NCBI RefSeq assembly: GCF_018397995.1
Contig: NZ_BBQH01000012.1
Location: 14,144-78,143, forward strand
Direction: 5' to 3'
DNA length: 64,000 nt
DNA from: Rhizomonospora bruguierae
GTDB lineage: Bacteria > Actinomycetota > Actinomycetes > Mycobacteriales > Micromonosporaceae
In this document: one piece after another, positions 35,493 to 43,289 of the stretch
How positions within the stretch are numbered: the first letter of the stretch is position 1
How the letters are laid out: the number at the start of each line of letters is the position of its first letter
The notes under the pieces: model-generated
Seen by the model: only the letters and a program-made list of their open reading frames with translations
Told to the model about the DNA's origin: nothing
Database searches by the model: none
Translations under genes and position numbers: made by a program

Positions 35493-36722
35493 TCATACAC
35501 CCACCCCCATGTGCTCGGCCAGCTCGGCGATCGTCGCGGGCGGCCCGCCCCGGGTGCGGCGCAGCACGTCGGAGAGCACCTCGTGGGCGATCGGCCGGCA
35601 TCTGATCTCGGACGGCGCGAGCCGGTCGCCCTCCAGCAGCATCTCGCTGGCGTGCTCCACGTCCCCGATCTGCGCGTACCCGCGGGCGATGTCCAGGTAG
35701 TGGTGCGCCCGCCGCTCCGGCAGCAGGCTGGCGAAGCCCTCCGGGTCGATCGCCGCGTGCGTGTCGACGGCGAGCCGCCCCTCGCCCAGCTCGACCGATG
35801 CCGCGGCCCGGTGTAACAGGACATTGGTCGGGCCGAACGAGGTCCAGTAGTGGTTCTGGTCCCCGCCCACCCCGGCCGCGGCCTCCTCGGCGCCGCTCAC
35901 GAGGTCCCGAACGGTGGCGTTGTCGCCGATCCGGGCGGCCGCCATCGCGCCGTTGAGCAGCAGCATCCCGTACACCGAGAGGCGTTCCCGGGTGGTCGGC
36001 TCGGCCCCGCCGGGCGCCAGCCGGTTGGCGATGTTGACGTTGACCTCCAGCGAGGCCCGGGCCCGGCCCAGCGCCAGCAGCGCGCTGCCCACCCGGTAGC
36101 TGGCGATGCCGGCCAGCAACTGGTCGCCGGCCCGCTGGGAGACCGCGATCGACCGGTCCGCCGCCAGCCAGGACAGCTCGTGCTCGCCCAGCTTGCGCAG
36201 GGTGGACGAGGCGATCTGGTACACCTGGCCGAGCAGGTGGGCGGCCTCGCGCCCCTCCTCGGTGTGCGCGTACGCGGTGTCCGTCGCCTGCGCGTCGCGC
36301 AGCAGCCGGGGCAGCGCCCGGGCGAGCACGCCGTACCTGGCGTGCTGGTAGGTCAGCCAGGCGTGGCCGACCGCCTTGTGCACCTCGGCCAGCGGCGGCG
36401 GCTCCGGCGCGGCGTAGAAGAAGGCACTGATCTGGTCGTACCGCTCCAGCGCGGCCCGGATCTCCTCGACCTCCACCTGGTCGACGCAGTTCGCGCTGTC
36501 CGGCCGGCGCTCCACGTCCTTGCCGAGCAGCAACTGGACGTCCAACTGGAGCACGTCGGCGATCTCGTAAATCACGGAGAACTTGTCCAGCCGGCGCACC
36601 CCGCGCTCGACCTTGTCCACCCAGCTCTTGGACTTGCCCAGGCGGTCGGCGAAGACCTGCTGCGACATCCGGCGCCGGCCCCGCCAGTAGGCGACGCGGC
36701 GACCAATGGGCAGCCCGTCCAC
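35493..36722 (-). CDS. XRE-family regulator with TPR-like C-terminal domain
   Basis: A 409-aa DNA-binding protein. The HTH is at the N-terminus (RVAYWRGRRRMSQQVFADRL, then GKSKSWVDKVERGVRRLDKF). The remaining 320 residues are helical repeats rich in Ala and Leu that resemble TPRs of Rgg/PlcR-type peptide sensors or of Streptomyces XRE regulators (for example REAAHLLGQVYQIASSTLRK). The GTG at 36722 has GGGAGG upstream. It is followed by the flavoprotein gene. Small peptide or metabolite sensing is plausible but unproven. Confidence 0.88.
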   Translation of the reverse strand: MDGLPIGRRVAYWRGRRRMSQQVFADRLGKSKSWVDKVERGVRRLDKFSVIYEIADVLQLDVQLLLGKDVERRPDSANCVDQVEVEEIRAALERYDQISAFFYAAPEPPPLAEVHKAVGHAWLTYQHARYGVLARALPRLLRDAQATDTAYAHTEEGREAAHLLGQVYQIASSTLRKLGEHELSWLAADRSIAVSQRAGDQLLAGIASYRVGSALLALGRARASLEVNVNIANRLAPGGAEPTTRERLSVYGMLLLNGAMAAARIGDNATVRDLVSGAEEAAAGVGGDQNHYWTSFGPTNVLLHRAAASVELGEGRLAVDTHAAIDPEGFASLLPERRAHHYLDIARGYAQIGDVEHASEMLLEGDRLAPSEIRCRPIAHEVLSDVLRRTRGGPPATIAELAEHMGVGV

Positions 36723-37112
36723 GTCAGGTACCTCCCTTGTTCACCGGCGATCCGGGCCGGCCGGGTACCGATGCCAACGCCCCCCGTGGGTGCGGGTCGC
36801 ACACCTGCGTGCGGGGCCCAAGGCACCGATGCTCGTGGTTTTCGACGGGTGGCGCAACCACCCGCCTGCCCTCAGAACGATGTGAGCGTCGCTCAGGTGA
36901 CGCCGCCGGCCCGGTGCGGGTCGATCCGCCGGTGGTGGACACTCAGAAAATACAACTTTCCAGGACTTGAGGGCGGAAACCGCCCAGGTTCCCCCGACCC
37001 CTCAAAGGTTCTCAACTCGCCTCTAGCGGGTCTTTTCCGGCGCCCGCACGCTCCCCCCGGGCCGGCAATCGGCCCGGCATGTCACGAACCGGAATCCTGG
37101 GGAGCACAACCC
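36723..37112. other. 390-bp divergent intergenic region
   Basis: The space between the XRE gene and the solute-binding gene has no supported gene. It holds a perfect inverted repeat TGAGCG-T-CGCTCA (36883-36895), a good operator candidate. Nearer the lipoprotein gene lies a possible leader structure: TTGAGG (about 36967) can pair with CCTCAA (about 37001) around a small GGCGG-AAA-CCGCC hairpin. I recognise no riboswitch family. Confidence 0.5.
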
Positions 37113-38135
37113 ATGACGCTCATCGATCGGCGGCCGTCCCGGCTGGCCGCGCTGGCCGCCGCCGCCCTGCTGACCACCACCGCGACCGGCTGCTCCGGCA
37201 GCCCCGAGGCTGGGCGGACACCCGCACCGCACCGGGTCAAGGTCACCTACCTGACCGGCCTCGGCAGCTTCGGCCGCGAGGGGTACGCCTGGGTGGCCCG
37301 CGAGAAGGGGTACTTCGCGGAGGCCGGCCTGGACGTGGAGATCCAGCCCGGTGCCGCGGGCGACAGCAACCTGAGCCTGGTCGCCGCCGGTCGGGCCCAG
37401 TTCGCCGTCATCGACTACGCCGGTGCGGTGGTGCGCGCCGGCACGGATGCCTTCACCGGGTACCGCCTGGTCAGCGTGGTCACCCGGCAGACGCTGATCG
37501 CGATGATGGCGCTCGGCGGCGGCGACATCGCCAACCCGCGCGACCTCGCCGGCCGGACCATCGCCCAGGCCACCGGCGCCGTGCCGAAGACCCTGTTCCC
37601 CGCGTACGCTCGGCTGGCCGGCTTCGACCCGTCCGGCGTGCACTGGATCCAGGCCACGCCGCAGCAGCTCCCCGCCCTGCTGGCGGCCGGCCGGGTGGAC
37701 GCCATCGGGCAGTTCGTGGTCGGCGAGCCGAGCGTGCGTCGCGCCGCGCAGGGCCGCCCGGTCGTCGTCATGCCCTACAGCGACTACGTGACCGACCTGT
37801 ACGGCAACGTGGTGGTCGCCTCGACGGCGCTACTGGAGAGCGACCCCGATCTGGTCCGGCGCTTCACCCGGGCGCTGGTGAAGGGGCTGCTCTACGCCGT
37901 CGACCATCCACAGGAGTCGGGCCAGATCCTGCACCGCGCGGTACCGGCGGTGGACGCGGCGACCGCCGCCGAGGAGATCGCCCTGATGCGCCCGTACGTG
38001 CTCGGCGACCACACGCCCGGGGCGTTCGACCCCGCCCGGGTGGCCCGCAGCGTGGCGCTCATCCAGAGCCTGCGGCTGATCCCGGCGGCGATCCGCCCGG
38101 AGGAGTTCGTCAACTTCGACACGATGGGGAGCTGA
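37113..38135 (+). CDS. ABC-transporter substrate-binding lipoprotein (NMT1/THI5-like)
   Basis: A 340-aa lipoprotein. Signal peptide with lipobox TATG-C27. The mature domain has the NMT1/SsuA pattern: GREGYAWVAREKGYFAEAGL, then LDVEIQPGAAGDSNLSLVAAG, QFAVIDYAGAVVRAG, and DLAGRTIAQATGAVPKTLFP. These proteins bind thiamine precursors, sulfonates, nitrate or similar molecules. No permease or ATPase gene is adjacent, so it must work with a transporter elsewhere. The ATG has GGGGAG 8 nt upstream. A methyltransferase gene follows 8 nt after the stop, so the pair is an operon, an unusual combination. Confidence 0.88.
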   Translation: MTLIDRRPSRLAALAAAALLTTTATGCSGSPEAGRTPAPHRVKVTYLTGLGSFGREGYAWVAREKGYFAEAGLDVEIQPGAAGDSNLSLVAAGRAQFAVIDYAGAVVRAGTDAFTGYRLVSVVTRQTLIAMMALGGGDIANPRDLAGRTIAQATGAVPKTLFPAYARLAGFDPSGVHWIQATPQQLPALLAAGRVDAIGQFVVGEPSVRRAAQGRPVVVMPYSDYVTDLYGNVVVASTALLESDPDLVRRFTRALVKGLLYAVDHPQESGQILHRAVPAVDAATAAEEIALMRPYVLGDHTPGAFDPARVARSVALIQSLRLIPAAIRPEEFVNFDTMGS

Positions 38136-38143
38136 CCGCCCCG

Positions 38144-38962
38144 ATGACGACCCGGTACGCCCTCGACAACGACGACCCCCGCGCCGTCACCCACCACATC
38201 CTGCTCTCCCGCCTGCTCGACCCGTACTCCTGCCGGCGGGCGATGAGCCTGCTGGACCTGCGCGGCAAGCGCTGCCTGGAGGTCGGCGCCGGCGCCGGGC
38301 GGTTCGCGTTCTGGCTCGCCCACCAGGTCGGCCCGCACGGCGAGGTGCTGGCCACCGACGTCAAGCCGCTGAGCGTCCCGTACCACCCGCAGCTCACCGT
38401 CCGGCAGCACGACCTGACCGCGTCCGCGTTCCTGGACGGCACCGACCCGTCGCCGCTGGAACCGGCCGGGTGGGACTTCGTGCACGCCCGGCTGACCCTC
38501 GGCCACCTGCCCCAGCGCCGGACCATCCTGACCCGCCTCGCCGACTGCCTGCGCCCGGGCGGCTGGCTGCTCGTCGAGGACTGGGACGCCAGCCGCACCG
38601 ACATGGTCCTCGCCGCCCCGGACCCCGCCTCGGCCCGGCTCTACGGCCGCTTCCAGGAGATCCTGGGCGCCCGGGTCTTCGCGGCCTCCGGCACCGATCG
38701 GGGCTGGGCCCGCCGGATCCACGCCGCGATGCTCGCCGAGCGGCTGGTCGACGTGGAGACCACGATCCAGGCGCAGTCCTGGGCCGGCGGCAGCCCCGGC
38801 AGCCAGCTCGTCGGGGGGACCATCCGCCAGCTCTGGGACCGCCTGCTGGCCGCCGGCCTCACCGCGTCCGAACTGGAGCAGGTGCAGTTGCTGGTGCAGA
38901 ACCCCCGCCTGGTGCTGGCCGGCCACCCGCTCTTCTCCACCAGCGGCCGCCGCTCCCCCTGA
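38144..38962 (+). CDS. SAM-dependent methyltransferase
   Basis: A 272-aa class I methyltransferase. Motif I is CLEVGAGAGRFAFWLA, motif II VLATDVKPLSV, post-motif FVHARLTLGHLPQR and motif III LADCLRPGGWLLVEDWD. It fits Methyltransf_23/UbiE-like small-molecule enzymes. The substrate is unknown; co-transcription with the binding protein suggests a compound that is taken up. The ATG at 38144 is 8 nt after the upstream stop. It ends 14 nt before a 17-bp inverted repeat. Confidence 0.88.
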   Translation: MTTRYALDNDDPRAVTHHILLSRLLDPYSCRRAMSLLDLRGKRCLEVGAGAGRFAFWLAHQVGPHGEVLATDVKPLSVPYHPQLTVRQHDLTASAFLDGTDPSPLEPAGWDFVHARLTLGHLPQRRTILTRLADCLRPGGWLLVEDWDASRTDMVLAAPDPASARLYGRFQEILGARVFAASGTDRGWARRIHAAMLAERLVDVETTIQAQSWAGGSPGSQLVGGTIRQLWDRLLAAGLTASELEQVQLLVQNPRLVLAGHPLFSTSGRRSP

Positions 38963-38976
38963 CCGCTCTCCACCCT

Positions 38977-39024
38977 CGATCGTGGAGTTGTGGCGGGCGA
39001 ATCTCCACCACAACTCCACGATCG
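38977..39024. repeat. Perfect 17-bp inverted repeat between convergent genes
   Basis: CGATCGTGGAGTTGTGG (38977-38993) is exactly repeated in inverse at 39008-39024, with a 14-nt loop. It separates the methyltransferase gene from the small membrane gene on the other strand, so it can terminate both. Such TGGAGTTGTGG palindromes recur in Micromonosporaceae genomes as I remember them; that is recollection, not a search. Confidence 0.75.
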
Positions 39025-39052
39025 CGCCGTGGTCGCGGGGCGGGACGAGGGA

Positions 39053-39172
39053 CTAGGGGGTGCGGCGCTTGTTGGACTTCGTGATGACGAGCACCACGGC
39101 CACCGCCACGGCGGCGACCACGACGAGGCAGCACAGGCACGCCATCAGGTGCCAGGGCTTGAGAGCTCCCAT
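39053..39172 (-). CDS. 39-aa single-span membrane protein
   Basis: A short minus-strand gene encoding MGALKPWHLMACLCCLVVVA, then a second half of the span (AVAVAVVLVI) and a basic tail (TKSNKRRTP). One transmembrane helix of about 22 residues with three Cys is followed by positive charges, so the C-terminus stays inside. The MGALKPWH start is frequent in small actinobacterial membrane proteins and in TatA, but the amphipathic helix of TatA is missing. The ATG at 39172 lies upstream of the palindrome and downstream of the next methyltransferase gene. Function unknown. Confidence 0.6.
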   Translation of the reverse strand: MGALKPWHLMACLCCLVVVAAVAVAVVLVITKSNKRRTP

Positions 39173-39238
39173 GGCAGGGCAGCCTACGGGAGCGGACGAC
39201 GGGACGGGGGGGCCGGTCGGCGGCGGCCCCCCCCGTCC

Positions 39239-39895
39239 CTACTTCGTCAGGCGCACCCGCAGCCCGATGCCGTGCGCGGTGATCTCGGCACCGCCGAAGG
39301 CGCTCTCCGCCGCCAGTTCGCGGAACCGCCGCGGCGACATGGCTCGCCGGCGGAGCCAGCCGAGGGTGGTGCGGGTCAGGAACACGTTGGGGCCGCTGAG
39401 CCCCATGCCGCCGACCTCCTCAGCGATCTGGGCCCGGGTGGCGTCCCGGTTCATGTCGTCGATCACGGCGGTGCCGCCGGCGTGCAGCACCCGGTACATC
39501 TCGTTGAGGGCGCGGACCGGTCGCAGGAAGTTCTTGAACGCGGCCTGGCAGACGACGAGGTCGAAGGCGTCGTCGCCGAACGGCATGGCGCCCACGTCGC
39601 CCTGCCGGAAGTCGACGGTGACGCCCTGGCCGCGGGCGTACTCGGCGGCGAGACCGACGAACGTGCGGCTGATATCCAGCCCGGTGACCCGGTGGCCGAG
39701 GCGGGCCAGTTCGACCGCCATGTACCCCGGGCCCGGGGCGACCTCCAGGATCTCGATGCCCACCGGGAGTTCGGCGGCCAGCGCGGCCGCCTGGTCGTGG
39801 TATCCGGCCAGTTGGCTGGCGGACCCGCGCTGCCGCGCGTACCACCGGGCCACCGGCCCTTCCATCTCGGGGACGAGCTTGAAGTTCCTCCGCAT
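39239..39895 (-). CDS. SAM-dependent methyltransferase (UbiE/Methyltransf_11-like)
   Basis: A 218-aa class I methyltransferase. Motif I is ILEVAPGPGYMAVELA, followed by VTGLDISRTFVGLA, DVGAMPFGDDAFDLVVC and ALNEMYRVLHAGGTAVIDDM. The N-terminus MRRNFKLVPEMEGPVARWYA is typical of a group often found beside PadR regulators in actinobacteria. The ATG has GGAGGAG 6 nt upstream. It is followed downstream by the small membrane gene. Substrate unknown. A PadR gene lies upstream on the same strand at 153 nt. Confidence 0.88.
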   Translation of the reverse strand: MRRNFKLVPEMEGPVARWYARQRGSASQLAGYHDQAAALAAELPVGIEILEVAPGPGYMAVELARLGHRVTGLDISRTFVGLAAEYARGQGVTVDFRQGDVGAMPFGDDAFDLVVCQAAFKNFLRPVRALNEMYRVLHAGGTAVIDDMNRDATRAQIAEEVGGMGLSGPNVFLTRTTLGWLRRRAMSPRRFRELAAESAFGGAEITAHGIGLRVRLTK

Positions 39896-40048
39896 GGAAA
39901 CTCCTCCGTAACGGGTCGTGCGACGGCGCCCGTGGGTGGAGCCCGGCTATCGTTTGGTTGCCACCTCGGGCCAGGTTCCGTTCCCGCGGGCCGATGCGAG
40001 GGTGACCCCGGCGCGGTGTTCCCGCACCTCGCCGGGGTCTTCTTTGGT

Positions 40049-40723
40049 CTACTCCGGGTGCCGGCCCCCCTCCCGCTCCGGTGACTCGACGAACAGGCTC
40101 TCCCAGTCCTCGGACAGCTCGGCGGGCATCCGGCCGGTCCGGTGGTACTCGCGCCACATCTCCAGGTCGGGGAAGGTGCCCTCGGTCAGCTCGACCAGCA
40201 GCGCGCGCACCCAGCCGGCCTCGGCCTCCCGCATCGCGAGCGCGTACTCGGCCTCGATCAGGAAGAGCCGGGGCACCGGGTACCCGGAGAGTGCCGCACG
40301 CTCGGCGGCAATGCCCGCCTCCAGTGCGCGCAGGCGCTGGCCGAGCAGGTCGGTCACCTCCTCCGGACCGAGCACGCCGATCACCGACAGCGCGGCCTGG
40401 AGCCGGGGGTACTCGGATTCCGGGGCGGCCACCAGTTCGCGCAGCCACTCCCGCAGTTCGACCCGGCCGGCGTCGGTGATCGCGTACACCGTGCGCTCCG
40501 GCCGGCGGCCCTCCCGCCCGCTGCTGGTCGCCTCGATGAGGCCGTGCTTCTCGAGGTTCCGCACCACGGTGTAGAGCGAGCCCCACTTGATCCGCAGGTC
40601 GTTCTCCTTGCCGGTGCGGCGCAGCACGGTGGCCATCTCGTACGGGTGCATGGGCCGGCCGGGCGCGAGCAGGGCGAGCAGGGGCAGCGCGAGCAGGTTG
40701 CCCACCTTCCGCCGCCGCGCCAT
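40049..40723 (-). CDS. PadR-family regulator
   Basis: A 224-aa PadR with long C-terminal part. The winged helix is at residues 10-85 (LLALLAPGRPMHPYEMATVL, LYTVVRNLEKHGLIEAT, RTVYAITDAGR). The C-terminal domain (Vir_C-like) has EVTDLLGQRLRALEAGIAAE, used for dimerisation. The ATG at 40723 lies 20 bp from a perfect inverted repeat that should be its own operator. It probably also controls the methyltransferase gene at 39895, on the same strand downstream. A phenolic or cytotoxic ligand is typical but unproven. Confidence 0.9.
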   Translation of the reverse strand: MARRRKVGNLLALPLLALLAPGRPMHPYEMATVLRRTGKENDLRIKWGSLYTVVRNLEKHGLIEATSSGREGRRPERTVYAITDAGRVELREWLRELVAAPESEYPRLQAALSVIGVLGPEEVTDLLGQRLRALEAGIAAERAALSGYPVPRLFLIEAEYALAMREAEAGWVRALLVELTEGTFPDLEMWREYHRTGRMPAELSEDWESLFVESPEREGGRHPE

Positions 40724-40743
40724 GACGCACTCCTCGCCGCCAG

Positions 40744-40761
40744 ATACTCGCGGACGAGTAT
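40744..40761. promoter_or_regulatory. PadR operator
   Basis: ATACTCG-CGGA-CGAGTAT, a perfect 7-4-7 inverted repeat, ends 20 bp upstream of padR. The dyad spacing of about one turn between half-site centres suits a winged-helix dimer. Confidence 0.7.
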
Positions 40762-40922
40762 ACGTAGACGGGTACCGCTCCGGTCAAGCTCGCCCGGTCG
40801 GTCGCCGCCTGCTCCAGCTAGACCCGGGCATCCTGTCGCCGCTGCTGAAGCGGCTGGAAAGATGGACGCCGCGGACGCGGGCTCGCCGCCGGAGTGACCG
40901 CACCGCCCGGCCGGGCGGGTGC

Positions 40923-41555
40923 TCACTCGGTGGCGCGGTCGAGGCCGAGCGTGGCGACGAGATCCTCGTGGAGTTCGAACCAGACCCGATGACAGGAGTC
41001 GATGTCGGTGCGGTCGACCCAGCCGCCGTCCCCGGCCAGGGCACGGTGTCGGGCGGCGGTGAATCGCGCGTGGTACCCGCGAAACCGGGTGAGAACGTTC
41101 CCGAGCCGGTCGGCGAGTGGGGCCAGGGCGAGGTCGATGGCGGCGAGGTCGTCGAGGACGGCCGCGTCCCAGACCGGATCGGCGTGGTCGTTGGCGGCGA
41201 GCCGGTCGTTGGCGGTCGGCCGAAGCTGCCAGTCGGCGCAGGCCCGCTGGAGCCGGGCGTTCAGCGGGCGGAAGGCGGCGTGGACCTCGCGAACCTGCGC
41301 CGTACCGCCGGCGTGGGCGAGTTCGGCGGCCACCTGGCGTTCGTTCTCCGCACGCCCCGACTCGGTCAGGGCCCAGCCGTGCAGGTCGGCGAAGGTGGCG
41401 TGGCGCACCCAGCCACGCGCCCGCGCGTCGCCCAGGAACTCCACCGTCTCGGCGGCGTCGAGTCCGAACCGCTCGGCGATCACCGGAGCGTCGGCGAACC
41501 CCTTGAGCCGTACCGCATGCAGCACCAGCAGGTCGAAGGAAGACTCCCGCGTCAC
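40923..41555 (-). CDS. Winged-helix (MarR-like) protein
   Basis: A 210-aa protein with a MarR-like winged helix at the N-terminus: FDLLVLHAVRLKGFADAPVI, ERFGLDAAETVEFLGDARAR and the wing GWALTESGRAENERQV. The C-terminal 130 residues are helical with Trp and Arg (VREVHAAFRPLNARLQRACA, NVLTRFRGYHARFTAARHR) and resemble no named domain that I recognise. The GTG start overlaps the stop of the next gene upstream by 4 nt (GTGA), so the two are coupled. The pair diverges from a phosphotransferase-like gene, which suggests it regulates or partners that protein. Confidence 0.72.
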   Translation of the reverse strand: MTRESSFDLLVLHAVRLKGFADAPVIAERFGLDAAETVEFLGDARARGWVRHATFADLHGWALTESGRAENERQVAAELAHAGGTAQVREVHAAFRPLNARLQRACADWQLRPTANDRLAANDHADPVWDAAVLDDLAAIDLALAPLADRLGNVLTRFRGYHARFTAARHRALAGDGGWVDRTDIDSCHRVWFELHEDLVATLGLDRATE

Positions 41556-41947
41556 GAGTCGGCCCCCTGCCGCGCGGTCAGCCGGGTGTAGTGCTGCTGG
41601 CATGCCTGCGGGGAGTTGAAGCCCATCGCCTCCGCCATCTGCGCCCAGGTGAGCCCGGCACCGCGGGCCACGAACAGCAGGCCGGTCTCGAGCCCCTCGA
41701 CCTCGGCACGCGCGGCGGGCAGGAGCGCGAGCGCGTTCAGGAGATCCTCGGGGGCCAGGTCGGCGGAGCGCCAGAGCGCGAAATGCGCCAGATCGACCGC
41801 CGAGGGCGGAGCGGGGGCAGGTCGCCACGGGCGAGCGGCGAGCGCACCCCCAGCCAACCCGAGAAGTCGCGCGGTTGCGTCCTGTTCGCGGCGTGCCTGA
41901 GCGCGATCGGCGCGGGCCGCGTGGGCGGCGTCCTGCTTGCGTGGCAT
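41552..41947 (-). CDS. Small HTH-containing protein
   Basis: A 131-aa protein. The N-terminal 45 residues are basic and Ala-rich (KQDAAHAARADRAQARREQD). The C-terminal part has a helix-turn-helix reading LTWAQMAEAMGFNSPQACQQ, similar to the HTH of small actinobacterial DNA-binding proteins. The start at 41947 (MPRKQD) is preferred to 41959 because the latter would sit in the operator-like region. Coupled by GTGA to the winged-helix gene. The 59-bp gap to the divergent gene is full of palindromes. Function unknown; regulator likely. Confidence 0.65.
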   Translation of the reverse strand: MPRKQDAAHAARADRAQARREQDATARLLGLAGGALAARPWRPAPAPPSAVDLAHFALWRSADLAPEDLLNALALLPAARAEVEGLETGLLFVARGAGLTWAQMAEAMGFNSPQACQQHYTRLTARQGADS

Positions 41948-41965
41948 GGCACCGAGCATGCAGAA

Positions 41966-41994
41966 TCAACAAGTTGTTGTCAACGTTCTGTTGA
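41966..41994. promoter_or_regulatory. Palindromic operator region of the phosphotransferase divergon
   Basis: CAACAA-G-TTGTTG (41967-41979) is a perfect 6-1-6 inverted repeat. A second, larger dyad pairs TCAACA (41966-41971) with TGTTGA (41989-41994). It occupies most of the 59-bp space between two divergent starts and is AT-rich relative to the surroundings. Confidence 0.65.
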
Positions 41995-42006
41995 AGGGTG
42001 CGACGG

Positions 42007-43230
42007 ATGATCGTGCCGCTCCTGACCGCCGCCGCGGAGTCGTGCGGGGGAAAGGCGGGTGCGCTCGGCACCCTGTTGCGCGCGGGCCTACCGGTTCCGG
42101 ACGGCTTCGTCGTCCCGCTCGACGCGTACCGCGCCGCCGCCCCCGACCTGGGCCTTGAGACGCGTGCCGGCCAGCCCGACGCGGCGCGGCAGGCGATCGA
42201 TGCCCACCCACTCCCCGCCGACCTGCTCGACGCGCTCGGCCGCGGGCTCGACGCGCTCGGCGATCCGCCGGTGGCGGTCCGGTCGTCGGCGGCGAACGAG
42301 GACACCGCTGCGGCATCGGCGGCCGGGCAGCACGAGAGCATCCTCGCCGTCCACGGCGCCAGCGCGGTCGTACGGGCAGTCCGCGCCTGCTGGGCCTCGC
42401 TGCACTCCCGGCGCGCCATCGACTACCGGGGGGTCACGGGTCGCGACCAGCCGTCCGGCGATCCGGCGATGGCCGTCCTCATCCAGCGTCACGTGGACGC
42501 CGACGTTTCCGGGGTGATGTTCACCCCCAGCGGCCCGAGCGGCGTGACCACGATCGAGGCATCCTGGGGTCTCGGCCCCAGCGTCGTCGGCGGCACCGTC
42601 ACCCCGGACGCCTACCACATCGCCGCGGACGGGTCGGTCACCCACACCACCGGCACCAAGCGGACCCGCCTGGACCGGCACGGCGCGCACCTGGTCGCCA
42701 GCGACGTGCCCGCCGCCCGCCGCCACCTGCCATCGATTGACGACGCTACGGCCGCGCGGCTCACCAGGCTCGGGCACGACGCCGCCGCCGTACTCGGCGG
42801 AGCGCAGGACATCGAGTGGGCCATCGCCGACCGGAGGATCTGGCTGCTCCAGGCCCGACCGGTCACCGCCGCGCCCCCACCGCGGTCCGGCTCCACGGTC
42901 GCTACGGCCGCCACGCTGGCTGGCACCCCGGGCAGTCACGGAACCGCGACCGGCACCGCGCGCATCGTCCGCGGTCCCGACGACTTCACCCGCGTCCACC
43001 CGGGTGACATCCTCGTCTGCCCCTACACCGACCCGGCCTGGACCCCGCTGCTACGCGTCGCCGCCGGCATCGTCACCGAAACCGGGGGCGTGCTCTCCCA
43101 CGCCGCCATCGTCGCCCGCGAGTACCGCATCCCCGCCGTCCTCGGCATCCCGACCGCGACCACCGCCCTCCACGACGGCACCACCATCACGATCGACGGC
43201 ACCGCCGGCACCATCACCACGCACGCCTGA
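42007..43230 (+). CDS. Short PEP synthase / rifampin-phosphotransferase-like enzyme
   Basis: A 407-aa protein with two domains. Residues 1-290 are a PPDK_N-type ATP-grasp (CGGKAGALGTLLRAGLPVPD, VAVRSSAANEDTAAASAAGQ, DADVSGVMFTPSG, RRIWLLQARPVTA). Residues 320-407 are a swivelling PEP-utilising domain with the phosphorylatable His365 in ETGGVLSHAAIVARE. The large substrate domain of PEP synthase (TIM barrel) or of rifampin phosphotransferase (about 430 aa between the two domains) is missing. So it can form phospho-His from ATP, but the acceptor site must be elsewhere. The ATG at 42007 has GAAGGG upstream. A histidine phosphatase gene follows 59 nt later. Confidence 0.82.
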   Translation: MIVPLLTAAAESCGGKAGALGTLLRAGLPVPDGFVVPLDAYRAAAPDLGLETRAGQPDAARQAIDAHPLPADLLDALGRGLDALGDPPVAVRSSAANEDTAAASAAGQHESILAVHGASAVVRAVRACWASLHSRRAIDYRGVTGRDQPSGDPAMAVLIQRHVDADVSGVMFTPSGPSGVTTIEASWGLGPSVVGGTVTPDAYHIAADGSVTHTTGTKRTRLDRHGAHLVASDVPAARRHLPSIDDATAARLTRLGHDAAAVLGGAQDIEWAIADRRIWLLQARPVTAAPPPRSGSTVATAATLAGTPGSHGTATGTARIVRGPDDFTRVHPGDILVCPYTDPAWTPLLRVAAGIVTETGGVLSHAAIVAREYRIPAVLGIPTATTALHDGTTITIDGTAGTITTHA

Positions 43231-43289
43231 CCCGCAGATCGAAAGGAGCCGAGACGCGGGCCCGCCCGGGACCTCGCCTCCCCTGACCC

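Noticed and set aside
36960-37080. Riboswitch before the NMT1-like gene (TPP type considered)
   Set aside because: The conserved TPP core (CUGAGA and the ACCUGAUC-like block) is absent; only a weak generic hairpin is seen.
39061-39172. TatA translocase subunit
   Set aside because: The MGALKPWH start resembles TatA, but there is no amphipathic helix or FG motif after the span.
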